From contig OZ037765.1 in NCBI GenBank assembly GCA_964035545.1, positions 15,432,698 through 15,496,697 of the forward strand: a stretch of 64,000 nucleotides of DNA, written 5' to 3'. The first letter of the stretch is position 1, and each line of letters begins with the position of its first letter. The notes below the pieces were generated by a model. That model made no database searches. It was not told the origin of the DNA and was given only the letters and a program-made list of their open reading frames with translations. The position numbers and the translations under genes were made by a program. Positions 36,001-49,025 of this stretch are shown piece by piece. The stretch is from Bugula neritina. Taxonomy: Eukaryota; Bryozoa; Gymnolaemata; Cheilostomatida; Bugulidae.

Positions 36001-39000
36001 AGCATACTGAAATATACTGCGAGAGACTGAAAAATACTGCAACATAGTGAAATATGCTGTAGCATACTGAAATACACTGTAACACACTAGAGTATACTGT
36101 AAAATACAGAAATGTACTGTAACATACTGAAACATACATCAACATACTCAAATGTACAGCAAAATGCTGAATTACACTGCAACATACTGCAACACACTGA
36201 AACATACGACAACATACTGTAATATACTGCGAGACATTGAAATATACTGCAACATACCGAAATATATGGTAACCTCTTGAAATATGTTGCAAACCACTGA
36301 AACATACTGCAACATACTGCAACAAAATGAAATATACTGTAACACGCTGAGTTATACTGCAACATAATTCAATATGCTGTAGCATACTGAAGCACACTGC
36401 AACACACTTGAGTATAATGTAATATACAGAAATGTACTGTAACATACTGAAACATACGTCAACATACTGAAATGTACTGCAACATGCTGATTTACACTGC
36501 AACATACAGCAACAAACTGAGATACGCTGCAACATAATGAAATACACTGCAACACATTGAAATATACTGCAACATACCAAAATATATGGTAACCTACTGA
36601 ATTATGTTGCGAACAACCGAAGCATACTGCAACATACTGCAACTAAATGAAATATACTGTAACACACTGAATTATACTGCAAAAAACTGAAATATACTGT
36701 AACATACTGAAACATACTGCAACATAGTGAAATATACTGCAACATACTGAAATATACCGCAACATACTGCAACTTACTGAAATACAGTGTAACATACTGA
36801 AATGCACTGCAACACAATGGAATAAACTGCAACAAACCTAAATATATGGTTATATAGTGAAATATAACGTAACAAATTGACAAACACTGCAACATACTGA
36901 AATACACTGCAACATACCTAAATATACGGTAATATACTGAAAAGTACTGCCACAAATTGAAATATACTGCACCATACTGAAATATACTGTAGCACACTGA
37001 AATACACTGCAATTCACTGAAATGTGGTGTAATATACGGAAATGTACTGTAACATACTGAAATATACTGTAACACACTAAAATATACTGCAACATACTGA
37101 AATACACTGTAACATACTGAAATACACTGCAACATACTGAAATACACTGTAACATAGTGAAATACACTACAACAAACTGGAATACACTGCAACATACTGA
37201 AACACACTGTAACATACTGAAACATACTGTAACACACTAAAATATACAGCAACATACTGAAATACACTGTAACCTACTGAAAAACACTGCAACATACTAC
37301 AACACATCGAAATACACTGCAACACATTGGAATATACTGCAACATACCGAAATATACTGCAACATACCGAAATATATGGTAAACTACTGAAATAGAGTGT
37401 AACACACGGAATTATACTGTAAAATACTGAAATATACTGTAACATACTGCAACATACTGAAATACAGTGTAACATACTACAACATACTGAAATTTACTGT
37501 ATCAGATTGAAATACACTGCAATACATTGAAAGATACTGCAACATACCAAAATATACTGCAACATACCAAAATATGCTGTAGCACACTGAAATACACCGC
37601 AACTCACTGAAGTATAGTGAAATACATGAAAATGTAGTGTAACATACTGAAATATACTGTAACACACTAAAATCTACTGCAACAGACTAAAATACACTGT
37701 AACATACTGAAACACACTGCAACACATTAGAATAAACTGCAACATACCTAAATATACATCAATATACTGAAATATACTGTAACACATTGCAAAACACTGC
37801 AACATACTGAAATATGCTGTAGTACACTGAAATACACTGCAACTCACTGAAGTATAGTGTAATATACGGAAATGTACTGTAACATACTGAAATAATCTGT
37901 AACACCGTGAAATATAGTGTAACATACTGAAATACACTGTAACATACTGAAATATACTGCAACAAACTGCGACATACTGAAATAGACTGAAATATACTGC
38001 GAGACATTGAAGTATACTGCAACATAGTGAAATATGCTGTAGCATGCTGAAATACACTGCAACAAAGTGGAGTAAACTGTAATATACAGAAATGTACTGT
38101 AACATACTGAAACATTTGTCAACATACTGAAATGTACTGCAAAATGCTGAATTACACTGCAACATACTGCAACATACTGAGTTACGCTGTAACATTTTGA
38201 AATACACTGCAACACATTGAAATATACTGCAACATACTGAAATATACTGCAAAATACTGAAATATACTGTAACATACTGAAACATACTGCAACATAGTGA
38301 AATATACTGCAACATACTGAAATATACTGCAACATACTGCAACTTACTGAAATACAGTGTAACATAGTGAAATACACTGCAACACAATGGAATAAACTGC
38401 AACAAACCTAAATATATGGTTATATAGTGAAATATTCCGTAACAAATTGAAAAACACTGCAACATACTGAAATACACTGCAACATACCTAAATATACGGT
38501 AATATACTGAAAAGTACTGCCACAAATTGAAATATACTGCACCATACTGAAATATACTGTAGCACACTGAAATACATTGCAATTCACTGAAATGTTGTGT
38601 AATATACAGAAATGTACTGTAACATACTGAAATATACTGTAACACACTAAAATATACTGCAACATACTGAAATACACTGTAACATACTGAAATATACTGC
38701 AACATACTGAAATACACTGTAACATACTGAAATACACTACAACATACTGGAATACACTGCAACATACTGAAACACACTGCAACATACTGAGTTACACTGC
38801 AACATACTGAAATATACTTCAACATACCTAAATATACGGTAATATACTGAAAAGTACTGCCACAAATTGAAACATACTGCACCATACTGAAATATACTGT
38901 AGCACACTGAATTACACTGCAACATACTGCAACATACTGAGTTACGCTGTAACATTTTGAAATACACCGCAACGCATTGAAATATACCGCAACATACTGA

Positions 39001-40842
39001 AATATATGGTAACCTAACGAAATATGTTGCAAACCACTGAAACATACTGCAATATACTGCAACAAAATGAAATGTACTGTAACACACTAAAATATACTGC
39101 AAAATACGGAAATATACTGTAACCTACTGAAATACACTGCAACATACTACAACACATCGAAATACACTGACACACATTGAAATATACTGCAACATACCGA
39201 AATATACTGCAACATACCGAAATATATGGTAAACTACTGAAATTTACTGTAACACATTGAAACATAGCGCAACATACTGAAAAATACTGCAACACACTGG
39301 AGTAAACTGTAATATACAGAAATGTACTGTAAAATACTGAAACATACGACAACGTACTGAATTATACTGCAACATATTGAGTTACACTGCAACATACTGG
39401 AATATACTTCAACATACTGAAAGATACCTAAAAATATTGAAACATACTGAAATACACTGTAAGACATTGAAATACACTGCAACACATTGGAACACACTGC
39501 AACATACCGAAATATATGGTAACCTACTGAAATATGTTGCAAACTACTGAAACGCACTGCAACATACTGCAACATAATGAAATATACTGTAACACACCGA
39601 AATATGCTGCAAAATACGGAAATATACTGTAACATACTGAAACACACTGCAACATACTGAAATATACTGTAAGATACTGCAACATACTGAAATACACTGT
39701 AACAAACTGAAACATTTGTCAACATACTGAAATGTACTGCAACATTCTGAATTATACTGCAACATACTGCAACATACTGAAATACGCTGTAACATTTTGA
39801 AATACACTGCAACACATTGAAATATACTGCAACATACCGAAATATATGGTAACCTACTGAAATATGTTGCAAACCACTGAAACAAACTGCAACATACTGC
39901 AACAAAATGAAATATACTGTAACACACTGAATTATACTGCAAAATACTGAATTATACTGTAAAACTTTGAAAACTACTGCAACATACTAAAACATGCTGA
40001 AATATACTGCAACGTATTGCAAAATACTGAAATACACTGTAACATACTGAAATACACTGCAACATACTACAACATACTGAAATTTACTGTAACAGATTGA
40101 AATACACTGCAATACATTGAAAGATACTGCAACATACCAAAATATACTGCAACATACCCAAATATGCTGTAGCACACTGAAATACACTGCAACACACTGA
40201 AGTATACTGCAACACACTACAACAAATTGAAGTATACTGTAACACATTGAAACATACCGCAACATGCTGAAATAAACTGCAACACACTGAACTGTACTGT
40301 ATTATACAAAAATGTACTGTAAAATATTGAAACATACGAGAACATACTGAAATATACTGCAACATACTGCAACATAATGAAATATACTGTAACACACTGA
40401 GATAGACTGCATAAAACTGAAATATACTGTAACATACTGATATACACTGCAGCATACTGAAATATACTGCAACATACTGAAATATAATGCAACATACTGC
40501 AACATACTCCAATATACTGAAATATATTGTAACATATTGAATTACATTGCAACACATTAAAATACAGTGCAACACACTGAAACATCTGGCAACATACTGA
40601 AATATACTGCGAGACATTGAAATATACTGCAACATACTGCAGCATACTGAAATACGCTGCAACATAATGAAATACACTGCAACACATTGAAATATACCGC
40701 AACATACCGAAATATATGGTAATCTACAGAAATATGTTGCAAACCACTGAAACATAGTGCAACATACTGCAACAAATTGAAATATACTGTAACACACTGA
40801 ATTATACTGCAAAATACTGAAATATACTGTAACATACTGAAA
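30052..40842. repeat. Satellite A array, block 2 (10.8 kb)
   Basis: Same 10/20-bp unit and orientation as block 1. Variants such as GAAATATATGGTAACC, GTTGCAAACCACTG and GTACTGCCACAAATTG act as markers and recur in mosaic order. The block from about 36711 to 37210 recurs at 38281-38780 (shift 1,570 bp) and near 52231-52735. Around 32747 and 39908 it holds uninterrupted versions of the S3 and S4 insertion sites. No genes are seen. Confidence 0.95.
36711..38780. repeat. Satellite A 1,570-bp higher-order repeat
   Basis: About 500 bp at 36711-37210 recurs at 38281-38780. Markers TATATGGTTATATAGTG (36845 and 38415) and CACAATGGAATAAAC keep their spacing. A third copy of the same block lies in block 4 near 52231-52735. 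Confidence 0.65.
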
Positions 40843-41744
40843 CACAGTTAGTTTAAGGTCATTACTTTCAAAATTCAGGCACTGCTTTATGTTATATATA
40901 AACGGTTTCCAGGGGATAGCTCGAACAGTTTTTGTCTCACATCAACAAATTTTACATGAAAAGATAGCTCTTGCATTCCTCTTTCATATTCTTTCTTAAT
41001 TTTTCAATAAAAAATTTTCTGAGAAAGTTGTTGCATAATAAGTAAAATTTTACACCCTCCATGTTCCACTGCTGTAGCACAGGGGATTCATTTTATAAAG
41101 TCTAAAAGTTAAACTTGACATTTCTTGATATGTTTTCTCTAATATACTTTCTTTGTTTTTTGAAATTCTGTTTATGCTCTTCACAATTTGGTAAAAACAT
41201 ACACCATTTTGCAAGTTTCACTGCAATTTTCTAAATTCTTCATATGGTGGTTCTAGCTACGCTCCTGTGACTAATTATAACATTCCTAGTACGTTTGCCG
41301 CTCTGCGCTATCACAATAACATATAGTACCCTCTCGCACAAATTGGCAATCTATTGGATTTCTGCCAATATAATGTTCCCTGTTTTACATTAGCACTTAG
41401 CTGAATCATCTCACTATGTTACAATAATAATATATTGAAAATGCCTCAGCACAACATAATTCTTTGTTTGTTTGGCAGAGTTAATTTCAGCTAAATCACT
41501 TCACTTTGCAGTCTTGTCAGTAAAGGTCTGTCTATAGCGCAGCAGGTGTATACTTTCAGTTTCTCTAATTCACATATGATTATTTTAAGTACATTGTATT
41601 CTATAAGATCAATTTAAGGTTTAGTCCAGTGTTCAGTATCTAATTATTATGCATGTATGTTGTCTTACTGTTGAACAAAAGTTAAAAAAAAACTTTACAA
41701 TTATAGCCATATTTATTATACATGCGTAGGATTTGCATAAATTG

Positions 41745-41826
41745 ACAAAAAAATTGCAACAAAATAGGGTTGAACCCATGACCAACCTACTCGTTGCTGA
41801 CGCCTCTAACCTCTGGACCACGCAGT
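41745..41826 (-). promoter_or_regulatory. tRNA-like Pol III A/B box pair, minus strand, in S3
   Basis: A box TGGTCCAGAGG (41810-41820), B box GGTTCAACCC (41767-41776) preceded by ATGG, and a T7 run at 41747-41753. It has one more G in front of the B box than S1. Confidence 0.5.
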
Positions 41827-42577
41827 TATTGTTCGAAAGAAGCTCACTATATGAGTGACTATCATTACATAAATATTTCGCTCGCAAATGGGTTATAATT
41901 ATTAGGCTGTCAATTCATGTTGATAGCAGTCAACTGTTGCAATAGTCTCGGGTTGCTAGCAAAGCTAATGGTTTTGAACAAATAACCCAAAAGTTTAAAA
42001 ATAAGTAGCTTGCGTATTACTAGCTACAAAAATAGGTCTGAAATAGACTGGTAAAGCAAGCTCTTATTGTAGAGTTTGCAGATGTGCTCTAAAATAAAAC
42101 TTAAACTGTATGCTATTACATAAGTATTTGTATGCGAGAGATAAATGGACATTACTGAGTTTCTGGAAAACAACATACTTGAAGTTAACTTTGACAATGG
42201 TGTGTTATTTTCATCATAGCTAGCCTATAGCATAAATCTCTAGTCATATGAATCTTTATGAAGCCCACAGCTCATGTAAGGGTGGCAATGTAATTTGAAA
42301 TGAACAATTATGTTGCTGCATTGTGTTTAAGGTATATTAGAGAGCAGAATTTGGTTTTGCTAGCCTGCCCCAACGGCATTCTACAATGCAGCTTATATGC
42401 TGGCAGTTGTAATAAGTACTGCCAATAGCAAGGTTACTATCACTGCTAGCTCTGTGCAGCATGTAACCTCTTGAATAATTGCGCCAATTTTAAACTCTTG
42501 GAAGTTGGCCAAGTTATCATATCGCAGCCAGCCACCGGAGACAAAGCATCAGAGCTATTCATATAATATTATACTAA

Positions 42578-42657
42578 TGCACTTGGTAGCAGAGTGGCTA
42601 ATCTAATATAGTTCATAGTTCAACACCCTTTACTTTGGGAATACAGCCTCTTTTTTT
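42578..42657 (+). promoter_or_regulatory. tRNA-like Pol III A/B box pair, plus strand, in S3
   Basis: TAGCAGAGTGG at 42587-42597, AGTTCAACACC at 42617-42627 and a T-run ending at 42657. Confidence 0.33.
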
Positions 42658-43413
42658 AGGTTTACCTTACAAAGCATGAAAATATCTAAACTGATATTCT
42701 GATAATTTAGAGGTACATTTTGAAAACTAGGTTAATTGCACTTGTTTGCACAACAACAATAATAAAATAGATATTATGCAGTATAATAAAAACACACATA
42801 ATACTATATAATATATTATAATGATAATAATATAATATTATAAGTACCATTACTGCATTTTATAAATCACATGATTGCCAAAAAAAATTTATCACAAATT
42901 TTGTAATTATACATCAAAAATAGAACTAGCTAGGCAGCAGGTTAGAATAGAGTAAATTTTTAAAACATGAAATCATGATTTGACTATTGTTTTATTTAGG
43001 CCAACCAACCTAGGAATACAAGATTGGGTTTTAGCTGACAGTTTATAACATTTAGCTTTTGAGCCAGCAGCACTGGCACTTGTGAAGTATAGGCAAAGTT
43101 AGTGAAGCGAGACTAACAAGCACTCAAATACAAGGCATATTGAGACACAATAACAAGTCAGGAGCGTATAAATTGAAAAGAATGTGGAAGGGGGACTATG
43201 TTTTTCAACAAGCTATAACTTAAACATGAATTGGCTTTTGAAAAAAAAATAAAAAAGTATATTGGAGAACATAAGTTTCTTTATCTTTTCATATTTTTTT
43301 TGTTCCTGTGACATTCAACCTGTTCGAGCTATCAGTGGAACATTGTTCATATAGAACATAAAGCACCTGGCAAAGAGCCAGAAAATGAAAAGTATGACCT
43401 TAAACCAACTGTG

Positions 43414-46400
43414 AACATACTGCAACATACTGAAATATACTGCAACATACTGAAATATATTGCAACATACTGCAACATACTGAAATACACTGTAACATAT
43501 TGAAATACACTGCAAGGCTTTGGAAAAAACTGCGACATACCTTAATATACGGTTATATAGTGAAATATACCGTCACACATTGAAAAACACTGCAACATAC
43601 TAAAATACACTGCAACATACCTAAATATACGGTAATGTACTAAAAAATACTGCCACACAACGAAATTTACTGCACCATACTGAAATATGCTGTAGCACAC
43701 TGAAATACACTGCAATTCACTGAAATATAGTGTAATATACAGAAATGTACTGTAACATACTAAAATATACTGTAACACACTAAAATATACTGCAACATAC
43801 TAAAATACACTGTAACATACTGAAACATACTGCAACATACTGATATAGACTGCAACATACTGAAATACACTGTATCATACTGAAATATACTGCAACATAC
43901 GACAACATACTGAAATACACTGTAACATACTGAAATACACTGCAACATACTGAAATACACTGTAACATACCACAACTTATTGAAATACACTGCACCACAT
44001 TGGAATTTACTGCAACATACCGAAATATACTGCAACATACCGAAATATATGGTAAACTACTGAAATATACTGTAACACATTGAAACATGCCGCAACATAC
44101 TGAAATACTGCAACACACTGAAATGTACTGTAATATACAGAAATGTACTGTAAAATACTGACACATACGACAACATTCCGAAATATACTGCAACATATTG
44201 ATTTACACTGCAACATACTGGAATATACTTCAACATACTGAAAGATACATAAAAATATTGAAATATACTGAAATACACTGTAAGATATTGAAATACACTG
44301 CAACACATTGGAATATACTGCAACATACCGAAACATATGGTAACCTACTGAAATATGTTGCAAACTACTGAAATATACTGCCACATACTGCAACATAATG
44401 AAATATACTGTAACAGACTGAAAAATACTGCAAAATACTGAAATATACGGTAACATACTGAAACAAATTGCAACATACTGAAATCTACCGCAACTCACTG
44501 AAACATACGGCAACTTACTGAAACATACTGCGACACATTGAAATATACTGCAACATACTGAAAGAAAATGCAAGATACTGCAACATACTGAAATACACTG
44601 TGACATACTGAAATAAACTGCAAGACACTGAAACATACGGCAACAAACTGAAATATACTGCGACACATTGAATTGCACTGCAACACATTGAAATATACTG
44701 CAACTCACTGAAATATGCTGTAGCATACTGAAACACATCGCAACACACTGAAGTATACTGTAAAATACAGAAATGTACTGTAATATACTGAAACATACGT
44801 CAACATACCGAAATCTGCAACATGCTGAAAAATATTGCAACATACTGAAGTACCATGTAACGTACTCAATTACACTGCAACATACTGCAACATACTGAAA
44901 GACGCTGTAACATATTGAAAAACACTACAACACATTGAAAGATACTGCAACATACGGAAACATACAGCAACATACTGAAATATACTGCAACACATTGAAA
45001 TATACTGCATCACACTGAAATATGCTGTAGCATACTGAAATACACTGCAACACACTGAAGTACACTGTAGTATACAAAACTGTACTGTAAAATACTGAAA
45101 CATATGACAAACCTACGGAACTATACTGCAACATACTGAGTTACACTGCAACATACTGAAATATACTTCAACATAGCTAAATATACGGTAATATACTGAA
45201 AAGTACTGCCACAAATTGAAACATACTGCACCATACTGAAATATACTGTAACATATTGAAATACACTGCAACACATTGAAATATACCGCAACATACCGAA
45301 ATATATGGTAATCTACAGAAATATGTTGCAAACCACTGAAACATAGTGCAACATACTGCAACAAATTGAAATGTACTGTAACACACTGAATTATACTGCA
45401 AAATACTGAAATATACTGTAACATACTGAAACATACTGCAACATACTGAAATATACTGCAACATACTGAAATATATTGCAACATACTGCAACATACTGAA
45501 ATACACTGTAACATACTGAAATACACTGCAAAGCTTTGGAAAAAACTGCAACATACCTTAATATACGTTTATATAGTGAAATATACCGTCACACATTGAA
45601 AAACACTGCAACATACTAAAATACACTGCAACATACCTAAATATACGGTAATATACTAAAAAATACTGCCACACAACGAAATTTACTGCACCATACTGAA
45701 ATATGCTGTAGCACACTGAAATACACTGCAATTCACTGAAATATAGTGTAATATACAGAAATGTACTGTAACATACTAAAATATACTGTAACACACTAAA
45801 ATATACTGTAACACACTAAAATATACTGCAACATACTAAAATACACTGTAACATACTGAAACATACTGCAACATACTTCAACATACTTAAATACACTGCA
45901 ACGTACTGATATAGACTGCAACATACTGAAATACACTGTATCATACTGAAATATACTGCAACATACGACAACATACTGAAATACACTGTAACATACTGAA
46001 ATACACTGCAACATACTGAAATACACTGTAACATACCACAACTTATTGAAATACACTGCACCACATTGGAATTTACTGCAACATACCAAAATATACTGCA
46101 ACATACTGCAACATAATGAAATATACTGTAACACACTGAAAGACACTGCAACATACTGAAATATACTGCAAGATACTGCAACATACCGAAATTTACTGGA
46201 ACATACTGAAATACACTGCAACATACTGCAACATACTGCAACATACTGAAATACACTGTACCATATTGAAATACACTGCAACACATTGAAATATACTGCA
46301 ACACACTGAAACATACGGCAACATACTGTAATATACTGCGAGACATTGAAATATACTGCAACATACCGAAATATATGGTAACCTCTTGAAATATGTTGCA

Positions 46401-47081
46401 AACCACTGAAACATACTGCAACATACTGCAACAAAATGAAATATACAGTAACACACTGAATTATACTGCAACATAATTCAATATGCTGTAGCATACTGAA
46501 ACACACTGCAACACACTTGAGTATAATGTAATATACAGAAATGTACTGTAACATACTGAAACATACGTCAACATACTGAAATGTACTGCAATATGCTGAT
46601 TTACACTGCAACATACTGCAACAAACTGAAATACGCTGCAACATAATGAAATACACTGCAACACATTGAAATATACTGCAACATACCAAAATATATGGTA
46701 ACCTCTTGAAATATGTTGCAAACCACTGAAACATACTGCAACATACTGCAACAAAATGAAATATACTGTAACACACTGAATTATACTGCAACATAATTCA
46801 ATATGCTGTAGCATACTGATACACACTGCAACACACTTGAGTATAATGTAATATACAGAAATGTACTGTAACATACTGAAACATACGTCAACATACTGAA
46901 ATGTACTGCAACATGCTGATTTACACTGCAACATACTGCAACAAACTGAAATACGCTGCAACATAATGAAATACACTGCAACACATTGAAATATACTGCA
47001 ACATACCAAAATATATGGTAACCTACTGCAATATGTTGCAAACCACTGAAACAAACTGCAACATACTGCAACAAAATGAAA
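43414..47081. repeat. Satellite A array, block 3 (3.7 kb)
   Basis: Same unit and orientation as the other satellite A blocks. Roughly 43515-44060 recurs at 45531-46076 (shift 2,016 bp), and a related stretch lies in block 2 from about 32851. It ends in AATGAAA at the S4 terminus. No genes are seen. Confidence 0.95.
46381..47020. repeat. 320-bp tandem duplication in satellite A
   Basis: 46381-46700 and 46701-47020 are near-identical copies starting ACCTCTTGAAATATG. The start of a third copy follows before S4 cuts in. 320 bp is 32 satellite units. Confidence 0.8.
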
Positions 47082-47982
47082 CACAGTTAGTTTAAGGTCA
47101 TTACTTTCCAGATTCAAGCACTGCTTTATGTTATATATAAACGGTTTCCAGGGGATAGCTCGAACAGTTTTTGTCTCACATTAACAAATTTTACATGAAA
47201 AGATAGCTCTTGCATTCCTCTTTCATATACTTTTTTTAATTTTTCAATAAAAAATTTTCTGAGAAAGTTGTTGCATAATAAGTAAAATTTTACACCCTCC
47301 ATGTTCCACTGCTGTAGCACAGGGGATTCATTTTATAAAGTCTAAAAGTAAAACTTGACATTCCTTGATATGTTTTCTCTAATATACTTTCTTTGTTTTT
47401 TGAAATTCTGTTTATGCTCTTCACAATTTGGTAAAAACATACACCATTTTGCAAGTTTCACTGCAATTTTCTAAATTCTTCATATGGTGGTTCTAGCTAC
47501 GCTCCTGTGACTATAATTATAACATTCCTAGTACGTTTGCAGCTCTGCGCTATCACAATAACATATAGTACCCTCTCGCACAAATTGGCAATCTATCGGA
47601 TTTCTGCCAAGATAATGTTCCCTGTTTTACATTAGCACTTAGCTGAATCATCTCACTATGTTACAATAATATATTGAAAATGTCTCAGCACAACATAATT
47701 CTTTGTTTGTTTGGCAGAGTTAATTTCAGCTAAATCACTTCACTTTGCAGTCTTGTCAGTAAAGGTCTGTCTATAGCTCAGCAGGTGTACTTTCAGTTTC
47801 TCTAATTCACATATGATTATTTTAAGTACATTGTATTCTATAAGATCAATTTAAGGTTTAGTCCAGCGTTCAGTATCTAATTATTATGCATGTATGTTGT
47901 CTTACTGTTGAACAAAAGTTAAAAAAAAAACTTTACACTTATAGCCATATTTATTATACATGCGTAGAATTTGCATAAATTG

Positions 47983-48066
47983 ACAAAAAAAAATTGCAAC
48001 AAAGCAGGGTTTAACCATGACCAACCAACTCGTCGCTGACGCCTCTAACCTCTGGACCACGCAGTT
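47983..48066 (-). promoter_or_regulatory. tRNA-like Pol III A/B box pair, minus strand, in S4
   Basis: A box TGGTCCAGAGG (48049-48059). The B box is changed to GGTTAAACCC (48007-48016), replacing the conserved C of TTCAA. The T-run is longer here (nine T, 47985-47993). Confidence 0.4.
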
Positions 48067-48141
48067 ATTGTTCAAAAGAAGCTCACTATATGAGTGACTA
48101 TCATTACATAAATATTTCGCTCGCAAATGGGTTATAATTAT

Positions 48142-48667
48142 GGTGACTAGTCAATATTCCGAAGGCCCATTAGTCCGAAGGCCCATTAGTCCGAAGGCCC
48201 ATTAGTCCGAAGGCCCATTAGTCCGAAGGCCCATTAGTCCGAAGGCCCATTAGTCCGAAGGCCCATTAGTCCGAAGGTCCATTAGTCCGAAGGTCCATTA
48301 GTCCGAAAATTAGTAGACACATGATAGTAAAGAGCATCCTCACTGAGAATATCATTGATTTCACTCACAATCTAGTTTAAGTTCTTGCTCTGTTAATGCT
48401 GTATGTGGGTGGCATGCGTGTTGCCTGCTTGCGATTGTTTAGCCTGAGATTACACTATGACTAGAAAACAGCTGCCACAATTAGGGCTGCATCATCTATC
48501 AACATTCCATTATAGCTGCTTTATAAACAAAGTACACAGCAAGCTATTCACTAGCCTGTCAGCTAGCAAGCCTGTAATTAGTATGTACACATCAGTATCT
48601 TCTCATCTCTAAGTGTTCACTGAAGCATGAAGTGCTGCGCAATGATGATAACTTAGGAAAAAAAAAA
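48142..48667 (+). repeat. P1 left inverted arm
   Basis: Pairs with 49026-49436. Shared landmarks include GCATGCGTGTTGCCTGCTTG, GCAGCTGCC-type and TAGCTAGCAAGCCTGTAATT motifs in opposite orientation. It ends at ATGATGATAACTTAGGAAAA. Confidence 0.85.
48159..48302 (+). repeat. 16-bp minisatellite, nine units, in P1 left arm
   Basis: Nine head-to-tail copies of CCGAAGGCCCATTAGT. The last two carry GGTCC instead of GGCCC. There are no spacers, so it is not a CRISPR array. The right arm has about two equivalent units, one of each type. Confidence 0.95.
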
Positions 48668-48903
48668 TCATATTTGCAGTGTATAAATAACTTATATTTT
48701 ATAGAAAATCTATAAAAGCTATTGGAAATTTCAAAAAAGTTGCTTTGAGGAACAGAAAGATCTACAACATGGTTTTTAAATTTCGATTCTATAGCACAAT
48801 TAGGGGAGGTTTTATTTGGCTGGACTGAATTCTTATATACCAATAGTGTGGCCCCAGCCAGGCAGTTACAGCTAGAAGGTTGCCCTTATCTACATATCTT
48901 GTG
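48318..48903. mobile_element. C2: diverged C-type element embedded in P1
   Basis: Starts CACATGATAGTAAAGAGCAT, close to the C1 terminus CACAGGATAGTTAAGGGCAT. It runs in the same order as the reverse complement of C1 through TATAGAAAATCTATAAAAGC and TAGCACAATTAGG to AAGGTTGCCC...CTTGTG. It is about 586 bp against 755 bp for C1, mostly from internal indels. The C-type start is also part of the inverted arms, so C2 predates or seeded the palindrome. Confidence 0.7.
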
Positions 48904-49025
48904 GATTTGTTTGGTTTGGTATATTATGGTGTGTAGCTGACTGACTGTAGCTAGAATAGAATTGCAGTCCTCTGTCATTTTTACACTAGCTGTAAAATAA
49001 GTAATACTAATTAAATGCCAGTAAA

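Larger units (their letters stand above)
40843..43413 (+). mobile_element. S element copy 3 (S3), 2,571 bp
   Basis: The most intact-looking copy, with no nested insertion. The left terminus reads TTAGTTT and the right one AACCAAC, so the ends mismatch at one position. Both flanks are satellite A. The left flank to TGAAA (40838-40842) and the right flank from AACATACTGC match uninterrupted satellite A at 45427. The position shift is 4,589 bp left of S3 and 2,016 bp right of it. The difference, 2,573, equals the element plus a 2-bp AA target duplication. It is closest to S4, sharing CGCTCGCAAAT and GAAGCTCACTATATGAGTGAC. No coding capacity. Confidence 0.9.

Noticed and set aside
41633-41887. 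84-codon minus-strand frame in S3 (74-codon relative at 47902-48126)
   Set aside because: Reads through the tRNA-like segment and T-run. It is not kept open in S1 and S2 and has no recognisable motif.
47126-47320. 64-codon minus-strand frame at the left end of S4
   Set aside because: Lies in TIR-adjacent sequence. The other copies have indels that break it, and there is no transposase motif.
48159-48302. CRISPR array
   Set aside because: The 16-bp units are directly adjacent with no unique spacers, and the context is a eukaryotic transposable element.
48592-48843. 83-codon minus-strand frame in P1
   Set aside because: Spans the arm-loop boundary of a palindromic non-coding element. No domain is seen.
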